Shown piece by piece: positions 1 to 6,231 of a DNA stretch of 11,895 nucleotides; the stretch's first letter is position 1, and each line of letters opens with the position of its first letter. A program made the translations under genes and the position numbers. A model generated the notes under the pieces. That model saw only the letters and a list, made by a program, of their open reading frames with translations. It was not told where the DNA came from and did no database searches. The stretch is from Methanoculleus sp. (lineage in GTDB: Archaea; Halobacteriota; Methanomicrobia; Methanomicrobiales; Methanoculleaceae), in NCBI GenBank assembly GCA_023230425.1, contig JALNXI010000033.1, forward strand, positions 1 to 11,895, written 5' to 3'.

Positions 1-105
1 GAGCCGGTCAGGCTGATAAAAGCGAAGGGCTCCCCTGCTGGTATCGGATTTGAGCAGGGTGGCATAGAGGTCAACCCCCTCCGGCTGAATGAGGAGGACG
101 TTCAT
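1..105 (-). CDS. N-terminus of an unrecognised protein (partial)
   Basis: The first 35 codons of a minus-strand gene run off the left edge of the window. The peptide begins MNVLLIQPEGVDLYATLLKS and continues in frame to base 1 without a stop. The ATG at 105 is the first possible ATG in frame, because a TAG lies two codons upstream. No good Shine-Dalgarno sequence is visible. A promoter-like GAAACCTTATC sits about 27 nt upstream, so the transcript may be leaderless. It lies 64 nt downstream of the PAN gene on the same strand but appears to have its own promoter. I do not recognise the family from this short piece; the hydrophobic MNVLLI start could be a first beta strand. Function unknown. Confidence 0.6.
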   Translation of the reverse strand, partial: MNVLLIQPEGVDLYATLLKSDTSRGALRFYQPDRL

Positions 106-131
106 CGTCTATCTGATGGACCGGAGAGATC

Positions 132-142
132 GATAAGGTTTC
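132..142 (-). promoter_or_regulatory. Archaeal BRE/TATA-like promoter of the left-edge gene
   Basis: On the minus strand this reads GAAACCTTATC, which fits a purine-rich BRE followed by a TATA-like box. It ends about 27 nt before the ATG at 105, the spacing expected for a leaderless or very short-leader archaeal transcript. The identical 11-mer occurs at 2311-2321 in front of the rubredoxin gene, which supports a promoter role. Transcription from it is inferred. Confidence 0.45.
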
Positions 143-150
143 CTGAATCC

Positions 151-168
151 GGGGATGGAGGAATCCCC
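151..168 (-). terminator. Hairpin directly after the PAN stop codon
   Basis: A perfect 6-bp stem (GGGGAT / ATCCCC) with a 6-nt loop begins one base after the PAN stop codon (TGA at 172-170). No T run follows on the minus strand, so it may be a processing or stability hairpin rather than a classical terminator. It separates PAN from the promoter of the next gene. Confidence 0.35.
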
Positions 169-169
169 A

Positions 170-1342
170 TCAGGTATACATGCGGCTATCGGGTGCCGCC
201 ACTTCGCGCTTCACCTTCTTGATCGCCGCGAGGAAGTCCTCCCGGTCGATGGCAACGGCGTCCCGCCGGATTGCCATCATGCCGGCCTCGCGGCAGACCG
301 CCTGCAGCTCCGCACCGGTGGTGTTCCCGGCGAGTTCTGCAAGCTCGGCAAGGTCCACGTTCCCGGAAAGGGACATCTTCGCGGTGTGGATCTTCAGGAT
401 CTCGAGGCGTGCTCCGGCGTCGGGGAGCGGGACCCCGATGATCCGGTCGAACCGGCCGGGACGGAGGAGGGCCGGATCCAGCATATCGATCCGGTTGGTT
501 GCCGCCATGATCCGGACGTTGCCGCGGTTCCCGAATCCGTCCATCTCCGCGAGGAGTTGCATCAGCGTCCGCTGGACCTCGGCGCTGCCGGAGGTCCCGT
601 CGTTGGTGCGCATGCTTCCGATCGCATCGATCTCGTCGATGAAGACGATTGCCGGAGCGCGTTCCCGGGCGAGGACGAAGAGCTCCCGCACGAGTTGCGC
701 GCCCTCCCCGATGTACTTGTGGACAAGTTCACTCCCGGACATCCTGATGAACCGGGCCTTGGACTGGCGGGCAACAGCCTTTGCGATCAGGGTCTTTCCC
801 GTGCCTGGCGGCCCGTAGAGGAGGATGCCTTTCGGAGGCTCGACGCCCACGCGCGCGTAGATCTCAGGTTTCGTGAGCGGGTACTCGACCGCTTCCCTGA
901 CCTCCTCAATCTCGTCTTTCAGGCCGCCGACCTGCTCGAACGTGACGTTCGGCTGTTCGTCGAGTTCCATGACCCTGACCCTCGAGTCGTAGGTGTTGGC
1001 GATCGTCTTGACGACGGAGAGTGTGTTGTTCACCGCCACCTTCATTCCGGGCTTGAGGATGCGGTGGAGTTTCTCGCTGACCGTGGTGACGTACTCCTGG
1101 TTGTTGCCCTGCTGCCGGAGATAGACCTCGCCGTTCTCCAGCACATCGACCACAGCGGCAACAAACAGCGGCACCCTTTTCAGCTGACCGTTCTCTTTTC
1201 TGAGTTGCAGGACCTCCTTTTCAAGCAACTCATTTTTTAGTTTGTAATCCAGGATCTGCGCCTTCAGGTCCTGAATCTGGAGGGTGAGCATGTCGTGCTC
1301 GCTGCCAGGATTGCTGCCAATGGTTTCGTCCATGTCACTCAT
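170..1342 (-). CDS. pan: Proteasome-activating nucleotidase (PAN), AAA+ ATPase
   Basis: This 390-residue protein is the archaeal homologue of the 19S Rpt ATPases. It forms a hexamer that unfolds substrates and feeds them to the 20S proteasome using ATP. Domains in order: an acidic N-terminus, a coiled coil (about 17-57), an OB-fold (about 58-115) and the AAA+ module (about 135-380). Visible motifs are Walker A GPPGTGKT at 177-184, aromatic pore loop KYIGEG at 209-214, Walker B IVFIDEID at 232-239, sensor-1 region AATNRID at 280-286, and LLRPGRFDR at 292-300 with the arginine-finger residues. The C-terminus MYT is a canonical HbYX tail, which docks into the 20S alpha ring and opens its gate. 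Length is close to the usual 390-430. An in-frame ATG at codon 4 is an alternative start. It is divergent from DUF126 across 43 bp; no proteasome subunit gene is in the window. Confidence 0.97.
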   Translation of the reverse strand: MSDMDETIGSNPGSEHDMLTLQIQDLKAQILDYKLKNELLEKEVLQLRKENGQLKRVPLFVAAVVDVLENGEVYLRQQGNNQEYVTTVSEKLHRILKPGMKVAVNNTLSVVKTIANTYDSRVRVMELDEQPNVTFEQVGGLKDEIEEVREAVEYPLTKPEIYARVGVEPPKGILLYGPPGTGKTLIAKAVARQSKARFIRMSGSELVHKYIGEGAQLVRELFVLARERAPAIVFIDEIDAIGSMRTNDGTSGSAEVQRTLMQLLAEMDGFGNRGNVRIMAATNRIDMLDPALLRPGRFDRIIGVPLPDAGARLEILKIHTAKMSLSGNVDLAELAELAGNTTGAELQAVCREAGMMAIRRDAVAIDREDFLAAIKKVKREVAAPDSRMYT

Positions 1343-1346
1343 ATAG
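1340..1346 (+). promoter_or_regulatory. Candidate TATA box for the DUF126 gene
   Basis: The sequence CATATAG overlaps the first codon of PAN. It is centred about 43 nt before the DUF126 ATG at 1386. This would place transcription start near 1368 and leave a short leader that contains the GGTGG ribosome binding site at 1373-1377. Inferred from spacing only. Confidence 0.3.
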
Positions 1347-1359
1347 TTGGATCTCCAAC
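1346..1359. promoter_or_regulatory. 14-bp dyad in the PAN/DUF126 divergent promoter (possible operator)
   Basis: GTTGGATCTCCAAC is palindromic apart from its two central bases (6-bp arms). It lies between the PAN start codon and the PAN TATA-like element and includes the PAN ribosome binding region (GGAGAT on the minus strand). A protein bound here could block PAN, and it also lies just downstream of the candidate DUF126 TATA box. It could instead be a small RNA hairpin over the PAN translation start. No regulator is identified. Confidence 0.35.
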
Positions 1360-1362
1360 CTC

Positions 1363-1368
1363 ATTATA
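1363..1368 (-). promoter_or_regulatory. Candidate TATA box for PAN
   Basis: The minus strand reads TATAAT within ACTATAATGA. It is centred about 23 nt upstream of the PAN ATG at 1342, which predicts a nearly leaderless PAN mRNA. Inferred from position and sequence. Confidence 0.4.
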
Positions 1369-1385
1369 GTGTGGTGGCAGTGATC

Positions 1386-1784
1386 ATGCAAGGCAGAGGC
1401 ATATCCCGCGGTATAGGAAACGGAGAGCTCCTCGTATCGTCTGAACCCATATCGTTCCTCTCGGGCGTCAACCCCGAGACCGGTATCATTGTGGAGAAGG
1501 GACACCCGCTTGAGGGGCAATCCATAGCCGGACGCGTTCTCGCCTTCCCGTATGGGAAAGGGTCGACGGTCGGTTCTTACGTCATCTACGCGCTGAAGCG
1601 GAACGATCGAGCCCCTGCGGCGATCATCAATACCGAGACCGAACCGATCATAGCGGTCGGGGCGATCATCGCTGAGATCCCGATGGTCGACCGCCTCCCG
1701 CCGGAGTTCTCCAGCCTCGCCCCCGGCACCCGGGTGACGGTGAACGGGGATACGGGCGAGGTATCATATGATGAAACCGCGTGA
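1386..1784 (+). CDS. Phosphomevalonate dehydratase (aconitase X) small subunit, DUF126
   Basis: This 132-residue protein matches the swivelling small subunit of archaeal aconitase X. With a large subunit (DUF521, iron-sulfur binding), that enzyme dehydrates (R)-5-phosphomevalonate to trans-anhydromevalonate 5-phosphate in the archaeal mevalonate pathway, upstream of isoprenoid lipids. Family hallmarks are visible: the N-terminal GRGISRGIGNGELLVS, PISFLSGVNPETG, IVEKGHPLEGQSIAG, the substrate-loop motif PYGKGSTVGSYVIY, PAAIIN and VGAIIAEIPMVDRL. Reading can begin further upstream at TTG 1347, but ATG 1386 is preferred because GGTGG lies 8 nt before it and family homology begins there. Odd: the large-subunit gene is not on either side here, although the two are often adjacent or fused. 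The last codons overlap the J-domain gene as TGATG, so the two are probably co-translated. Confidence 0.9.
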   Translation: MQGRGISRGIGNGELLVSSEPISFLSGVNPETGIIVEKGHPLEGQSIAGRVLAFPYGKGSTVGSYVIYALKRNDRAPAAIINTETEPIIAVGAIIAEIPMVDRLPPEFSSLAPGTRVTVNGDTGEVSYDETA

Positions 1785-2224
1785 TGCCCCCTGTGCAGAC
1801 CTGCTACGATATCCTGGGCGTCGCCCCCAACGCGACCCCTGAAGAGATCCGGGCCGCTTACCGGAATCTCGCTAAACAGTACCATCCGGACGTCAACCCT
1901 GATCCGGATGCAGGCGAGCGGTTCATCGCTATCCAGCAGGCATACGAGACGCTGATCGACCCGGAGGCCCGGGCGCGCTACGACCTCGCTCTCCAGCAGG
2001 GAGGTGCCGGCCCCGGGCCGCATGGCCCGTTCCGGCCCCGGGCGGCCGGAGCGGAAGGACAGACGGCATGGACACCGGGGTTCACCTGGAGAGCACAGGC
2101 ACCCGGTTCCAGGACCGGGTGGATCGGCCTCATAGTGATCCTGGTCGTCTGGGGCATGGCGATCGTCCTCATGCTCGTGTTATCGCTCCTCTCCCGTGTG
2201 GTTACGGGCGGCAGGCGGCAGTAG
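1784..2224 (+). CDS. Membrane-anchored J-domain protein (DnaJ-like)
   Basis: The 146-residue protein starts with a J-domain (about 7-68: CYDILGV, helix II ending KQYHPD, QAYETLIDPEARARYD). The HPD motif at 34-36 stimulates Hsp70 (DnaK) ATPase. The glycine/phenylalanine region, zinc-finger domain and substrate-binding domain of a full DnaJ are absent. Instead there is a Gly/Pro-rich linker (about 73-110), one hydrophobic segment (about 113-136) and a short basic tail (GGRRQ), resembling a tail anchor that would hold the J-domain at the cytoplasmic face of the membrane. ATG 1784 shares its A with the upstream TGA; a GTG one codon earlier (1781) is less likely. Its client is unknown. An Hsp70 partner is expected from the HPD motif but is not encoded in the window. 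Confidence 0.88.
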   Translation: MPPVQTCYDILGVAPNATPEEIRAAYRNLAKQYHPDVNPDPDAGERFIAIQQAYETLIDPEARARYDLALQQGGAGPGPHGPFRPRAAGAEGQTAWTPGFTWRAQAPGSRTGWIGLIVILVVWGMAIVLMLVLSLLSRVVTGGRRQ

Positions 2225-2225
2225 C

Positions 2226-2248
2226 GCCCTTTCGTGCCGGGAGAGGGC
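2226..2248 (+). terminator. Weak hairpin after the J-domain gene
   Basis: GCCCT (2226-2230) pairs with AGGGC (2244-2248), starting just after the TAG stop. The stem is only 5 bp with a 13-nt loop and no T run follows. It may mark the end of the DUF126-DnaJ transcript, but support is weak. Confidence 0.2.
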
Positions 2249-2310
2249 ATCCCGTACATCCGCCCCCAAAATGACAGGACCCTCCTGGTGCTGGGAGTCC
2301 CGGATCACGC

Positions 2311-2321
2311 GAAACCTTATC
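2311..2321 (+). promoter_or_regulatory. BRE/TATA-like promoter of the rubredoxin gene
   Basis: GAAACCTTATC is identical to the minus-strand element at 132-142. It lies about 73 nt before the preferred ATG at 2394, predicting a leader of roughly 45-50 nt. The leader holds a five-codon mini-ORF (2351-2368) and a small 5-bp hairpin (CAGGG 2360-2364 / CCCTG 2373-2377) next to the ribosome binding site. Function inferred from sequence and position. Confidence 0.5.
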
Positions 2322-2393
2322 TGATGGAACCACTTCTCAACACTTCCACCATGTTCGTACAGGGTTAGTCATCCCTGGGTGAGTGTGATCCGC

Positions 2394-2780
2394 ATGGAGA
2401 AAGTGAAACGATACCGGTGCAAGTACTGCAACTACGTCTACTCCCCGCTGCGGGGCGAGCCCCACCGCGGCATCGCAGCAGGTACCGCGTTTGAAGACCT
2501 GCCGGAGGACTATGTATGCCCTGTCTGCGGTGCGACCGGAAAAGGGCAGATCGGGGCGTGGGGGTTTGAGCCCTGGGAGCCGACGAAGTACGTCTGCAAG
2601 ATCTGCGGCTACGTGTATGACAAAAAACGCGGCGAACCGCTCCGCGGCTACCCGAAAGGCACTGCATTCGAAGACCTGCCGGAGGATTATACCTGCCCGG
2701 TCTGCGGGATGGACCCGAAGATTACGAGTTTCTACGGGCCAGTCGGCAAGGCGCAGTTCAATCCTATCCTGGATATCTGA
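2394..2780 (+). CDS. Rubredoxin with two tandem rubredoxin domains
   Basis: A 128-residue cytoplasmic electron carrier with two complete rubredoxin domains, each binding one iron through four cysteines. Domain 1 uses C9, C12, C42 and C45; domain 2 uses C68, C71, C101 and C104. Each has a CxxC near its start and a CPVCG knuckle after GTAFEDLPEDY. A linker (about 47-64) joins them and a 20-residue tail follows. Normal rubredoxins have one domain of about 52 residues. In domain 1 the first knuckle is CKYCN instead of the usual CxxCG. In anaerobes rubredoxins pass electrons to oxidases, rubrerythrin or flavodiiron proteins in oxygen and peroxide defence; the partner here is unknown, though a peroxiredoxin lies 5.7 kb away. 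ATG 2394 has GGGTGAG 10 nt upstream; GTG 2379 would add five residues. It is followed by a strong hairpin. Confidence 0.93.
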   Translation: MEKVKRYRCKYCNYVYSPLRGEPHRGIAAGTAFEDLPEDYVCPVCGATGKGQIGAWGFEPWEPTKYVCKICGYVYDKKRGEPLRGYPKGTAFEDLPEDYTCPVCGMDPKITSFYGPVGKAQFNPILDI

Positions 2781-2784
2781 AGGG

Positions 2785-2821
2785 GGAGGGCGGTCCAACC
2801 GGCCTCCGTTCCGGGATTTTT
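2785..2821 (+). terminator. Strong hairpin and T run after rubredoxin
   Basis: Bases 2785-2794 (GGAGGGCGGT) pair with 2798-2807 (ACCGGCCTCC) in nine pairs with one G-G mismatch and a CCA loop, four nt after the stop codon. A run of five T's follows at 2817-2821. This is the most convincing terminator-like structure in the window. Confidence 0.6.
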
Positions 2822-2972
2822 GTCTTCGGTTGGTCACTGCCCGCACTATCGGCGCTCTTCGTCCAGTGGAGCAAACCTGACTGTGCAGACAAACCGGTCT
2901 TCTCAAATAGTGACGAACGCACCAACCTTAGGAGACAGAACGACTACCCGCGGGAAGGGTATTATCCACAGA

Positions 2973-3003
2973 GAGTGTAAGCGTTGAACACTCACATATT
3001 ATA
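2973..3003 (+). promoter_or_regulatory. TATA box and adjacent inverted repeat upstream of the TPR gene
   Basis: ATATTATA at 2996-3003 is a good archaeal TATA box 25-30 nt before the ATG at 3028, pointing to a leaderless or very short-leader message. Directly upstream is the inverted repeat GAGTGT (2973-2978) / ACACTC (2988-2993) with a 9-nt spacer, ending three bases before the TATA box where a regulator or BRE-bound factor could act. The rest of the 2822-3027 spacer shows nothing I recognise. Confidence 0.4.
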
Positions 3004-3027
3004 CAAGTTTGCGGCAGATGGTGGCGG

Positions 3028-6000
3028 ATGGATTTCTTCAGTAATATTCTTGGGCAGGGGAAGAATGCGAACCCCTTGATAAAGCAGGGAACCTCTCAAT
3101 TTGAGGCCGGGAACTACAGTGAGGCGGTGAAGAGTTTCGAGAAGGCGCTCAAGATTGACCCTGAAAACGGCCCGATCCGACTCTCCATGGGCCAGGCGCT
3201 CACCTGTCTCGGCAGGGACGGCGAAGCCGCAGAGTGGCTCAGGAAGGCTCTTGAGTCTTCTCCCGACGATGCCGAGATACTGCGAAAACTGGGGCACACC
3301 CTCGCCCGGACCGGCGGTTATGAGGAGGCTGCCGGGTGCTTCGAGAGGATCGTTGAAGTAAACCCCGCGGATACGAACGCCGCGTACTGGCAGGGAGAGA
3401 TGCTTGAACGGCTCAGCCGGTATGCCGACGCGGGGGCCGCCTACGCACGAGCGCTGGACGGAGATCCGGAGAATATTGTCCTGCGGGAGAGACTCGGGAG
3501 AATGCTCGAGCGAACCGGTGACTTCCAGGAAGCGGCAGCCTGCTTTGAGCGGATCCACCGGGTCAACCCCGGCAACACCGATGCGCTTGCGAGAATTGGG
3601 GCCGCCCTCCTGTATAAGGGAGATTACCCCGGAGCCGTCGAGTCGTTTGGCCTGGTGCTTAACACAGAACCCCGCAACCTCAACGCACTCTACGGCAAGG
3701 CCCGGGCATTCGAGCACCTCGGCCGGTTCCTGGACGCCGCCGGCTGTTACGGGGATATCGCAGCCGCCGATCCGGGGAACATCCCTGTCCTGTACCACCG
3801 CGGCTCGCTCCTCCTCCGGGCGGGAAGATATGCGGAGGCGATGGACTGCTTCGATAAGGTCGCCCTTGCAGACCCGGACCATATACCGGTGCGCTATTCC
3901 ATGGGCCTGGTCTCCGATACGCTCGGCCGCTACGACCGGGCGGTCAAGAACTTCGATCATATCCTGAAGCACGACCAGAGTCAGGTCCACGTATGGTACG
4001 CCCGCGGCATGGCGCTCTTCCACCTCGGCCAGTACACCGAGGCGATCCGGTCGTTCGACCGTGTGCTTGAGAACCGGGCGATGACCGGGATGAAGTGGAT
4101 CGGGAGCAGCACTGACCTTGCGCTCTTCGAGCGAGAAGAGGCAGGAAATCCCCGGAAGCCGAAAACCTTGAAGTTCGATGCCCAGAATGATATCGTCCTG
4201 AACTGCCGGGGAGTTGCGTTGCTCCACCTGGGGAGGTACGCGGAGGCGCAGGAGAACTTCGAGCACATCCTCGAGGGCGACCCCGGGGACATCCCCGTCC
4301 GGCTGCAGAGTGGCACCGCACTCATCCACCTTGGCAGGTATGACGAGGCAAACCGCTGCCTGGACGTGGTTCTTGAGAAAGAGCCGCATAACGCTGTCGC
4401 TCGTTCGATGAAGGCGGACGCCCTCATGAACCTCGGCAGGTACGGCGACGCATTGGCGTCTCTTGACCGGATTCGGGACGCCGGTGGAGACGGACTCCAT
4501 CTCCTGCATAGGAAGGGAGATGCCCTGATGCACCTCTCCCGGTATGCGGAGGCAGCGGAGACGTTCGGTGCCCTCCTCGATATCAACCCCGGAGATACGG
4601 CAGCGGAGAGGTGCAGAGGAGACGCACTCATGCACCTTGGCGAGTACGGGAAGGCGCTCACCTGCTATGACCAGGCACTTCGGGGAGACCCGGCTGACCG
4701 GGTCGCCCGGCTCGGTCGGAGCACGGCGCTCGAACGCCTCGGGCGGTATGCGGAGGCGCTCGAGTCCATCGACCGGGTGGCGGAGGCAAATCCCCGAGAT
4801 ATCGGGATACTTGCCCGGAAGGCACGGATCCTCGAGGACCTCGGGCGCTACGCTACGGCGGCAGACTGCTACGAAGCCCTCCTTGCAGCAGACCCGGACG
4901 CCGGGGGATACCTGGTGAACCTCGGAGTCGTCCTCGCCACGCTCGGGCAGTATGAGGAGGCTGCCGAACTGTTCGGGCAGGCCATCACGGCCGACCCGGG
5001 CGACCTCTTTGCATGGTTTAACCGGGGCCGGGCCCTTGAGCGGATGGGGCAGTACGCGGGTGCAGCGGAGTGTTATGCAAGAGTGACCGACGGGCGGCCG
5101 GAAGATACCGGTGCCTGGTTTGCGCTCGCCGCCGCGCTCGCACAGCTCGGCAGGCACCAGGAGGCGATTGCATGCTGCGACCGGGTGCTCGCCTCCGATG
5201 CCTCGAATGCGGCGGTCATAAAGATCCGGGCGGATATGCTGGAAGCCGTCGGCAGGCACAAAGAGGCGGGCGAAGCGTATGAGTCCTATCTGAAGAACTC
5301 CCCCGACGATCGGGATGCGAGAATGGCGTTCGGCATGGCACTCGAGCGGGGCGGGAAGTTTGGCGACGCAATCCGGCAGTACGCGCTGGTGCTCAAGGGC
5401 GATGAGCGTGACACCGAGGCATGGTACACCCTCGAGAGCGCTCTTGTGCATATGGGACGGTATGAAGAGGCGCTGGAGTGTTCCAACGGCATCATCGAGG
5501 CCAGCCCGGAGAACCGGGCTGCCTGGCAGCGGCGGGGTGAGATCTTCATGTGGCTCGGGCGTTACGCCGACGTGGTGGAATGCTTCGAGAAGGTGATCAG
5601 GGCCGACCCGGCAGACACCCTCACCCTGCGGAGACTCGGGGAGGCGCACGAGAAGGCCGGCAGATACGAGGATGCCCTCGCCGCCTACACGCAGGTGCTG
5701 GACCGGGAACCGACAAACATCGAGACCCTGCATGCCCGAGCATCGGCCCTCATCCATCTCGGTCGTTACGGGGAGGCGGTCAAGCCGATAGACAAGATCA
5801 TTGTCCTTCAGGCCGAGAACCCTGCCGTCCTCTTCATGCGGGGGACGGTGCTCGAGAAGGCGGGCAGGTACGACGACGCTCTCGCGAGTTACGAGAAGGC
5901 GCTCTCAGTCGACCCGGAGAACGCGGCCGTCTGGAACGCTACGGGGGTGCTTATGGATACGCTCGGACGGCATGCCGACGCCGTCAATGCGTTTGATGCG

Positions 6001-6231
6001 GCGATCGGTCTGTGTGACGGGGACGCCCATGCCTGGCTCTGCAAGGGGATTGCCCTCGGCCACCTGGGCAAATACGATCCAGCAGTCGCCTGCTTTGAGA
6101 GGGTTCTGGAGGCGGACCCCCGCCATGCTCGGGCATGGTACCTGAAGGGGAGAGCGCTTGACCGGCAGGGCAGGTTTGCGGAAGCGGTGGAATGCTTCGG
6201 GAAGGCACTCGAGAGCGAGGGAGAGTTATGA
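3028..6231 (+). CDS. Giant TPR-repeat protein (30 TPR units)
   Basis: The 1067-residue protein is almost entirely tetratricopeptide repeats, helix-turn-helix units that form a superhelical scaffold for protein binding. After a 20-residue leader (MDFFSNILGQGKNANPLIKQ) the repeats run in strict 34-residue register from residue 21 to the end, with signature xxALxxLGRYxEAxxCFxxxLxxDP. I count 30 units, the last cut to 27 residues. One 34-residue non-TPR, Lys/Arg-containing stretch (about 351-385, bases 4078-4182) interrupts the unit that begins at 327. There is no signal peptide, membrane segment or enzymatic domain, so a cytoplasmic scaffold is the simplest reading. Thirteen repeats carry Cys at repeat position 16. 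Start: ATG 3028 with GGTGG just upstream. The stop overlaps the FKBP gene as ATGA, so they are probably an operon. Partners are unknown. It might instead be an uncharacterised signalling or assembly adaptor. Confidence 0.93.
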   Translation: MDFFSNILGQGKNANPLIKQGTSQFEAGNYSEAVKSFEKALKIDPENGPIRLSMGQALTCLGRDGEAAEWLRKALESSPDDAEILRKLGHTLARTGGYEEAAGCFERIVEVNPADTNAAYWQGEMLERLSRYADAGAAYARALDGDPENIVLRERLGRMLERTGDFQEAAACFERIHRVNPGNTDALARIGAALLYKGDYPGAVESFGLVLNTEPRNLNALYGKARAFEHLGRFLDAAGCYGDIAAADPGNIPVLYHRGSLLLRAGRYAEAMDCFDKVALADPDHIPVRYSMGLVSDTLGRYDRAVKNFDHILKHDQSQVHVWYARGMALFHLGQYTEAIRSFDRVLENRAMTGMKWIGSSTDLALFEREEAGNPRKPKTLKFDAQNDIVLNCRGVALLHLGRYAEAQENFEHILEGDPGDIPVRLQSGTALIHLGRYDEANRCLDVVLEKEPHNAVARSMKADALMNLGRYGDALASLDRIRDAGGDGLHLLHRKGDALMHLSRYAEAAETFGALLDINPGDTAAERCRGDALMHLGEYGKALTCYDQALRGDPADRVARLGRSTALERLGRYAEALESIDRVAEANPRDIGILARKARILEDLGRYATAADCYEALLAADPDAGGYLVNLGVVLATLGQYEEAAELFGQAITADPGDLFAWFNRGRALERMGQYAGAAECYARVTDGRPEDTGAWFALAAALAQLGRHQEAIACCDRVLASDASNAAVIKIRADMLEAVGRHKEAGEAYESYLKNSPDDRDARMAFGMALERGGKFGDAIRQYALVLKGDERDTEAWYTLESALVHMGRYEEALECSNGIIEASPENRAAWQRRGEIFMWLGRYADVVECFEKVIRADPADTLTLRRLGEAHEKAGRYEDALAAYTQVLDREPTNIETLHARASALIHLGRYGEAVKPIDKIIVLQAENPAVLFMRGTVLEKAGRYDDALASYEKALSVDPENAAVWNATGVLMDTLGRHADAVNAFDAAIGLCDGDAHAWLCKGIALGHLGKYDPAVACFERVLEADPRHARAWYLKGRALDRQGRFAEAVECFGKALESEGEL

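Noticed and set aside
155..1240. A 361-codon plus-strand frame opposite PAN
   Set aside because: It is antisense to a highly conserved AAA+ ATPase with every motif intact; the frame is a product of GC-rich codon bias.
1347..1385. TTG start giving a 13-residue N-terminal extension of the DUF126 protein
   Set aside because: The extension has no family similarity, overlaps the dyad and promoter region, and the ATG at 1386 has a proper ribosome binding site.
2992..5757. A 921-codon open frame on the minus strand opposite the TPR gene
   Set aside because: It is an antisense shadow. The biased codons and the 102-nt repeat period of the TPR gene keep one antisense frame free of stops; its protein is Pro/Arg/Val-rich, repetitive and matches no family.
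3028..6231. Periodic DNA repeats that might suggest a CRISPR or satellite array
   Set aside because: The 102-nt period comes from TPR codons; units differ strongly in sequence and are fully coding, with no spacer structure.
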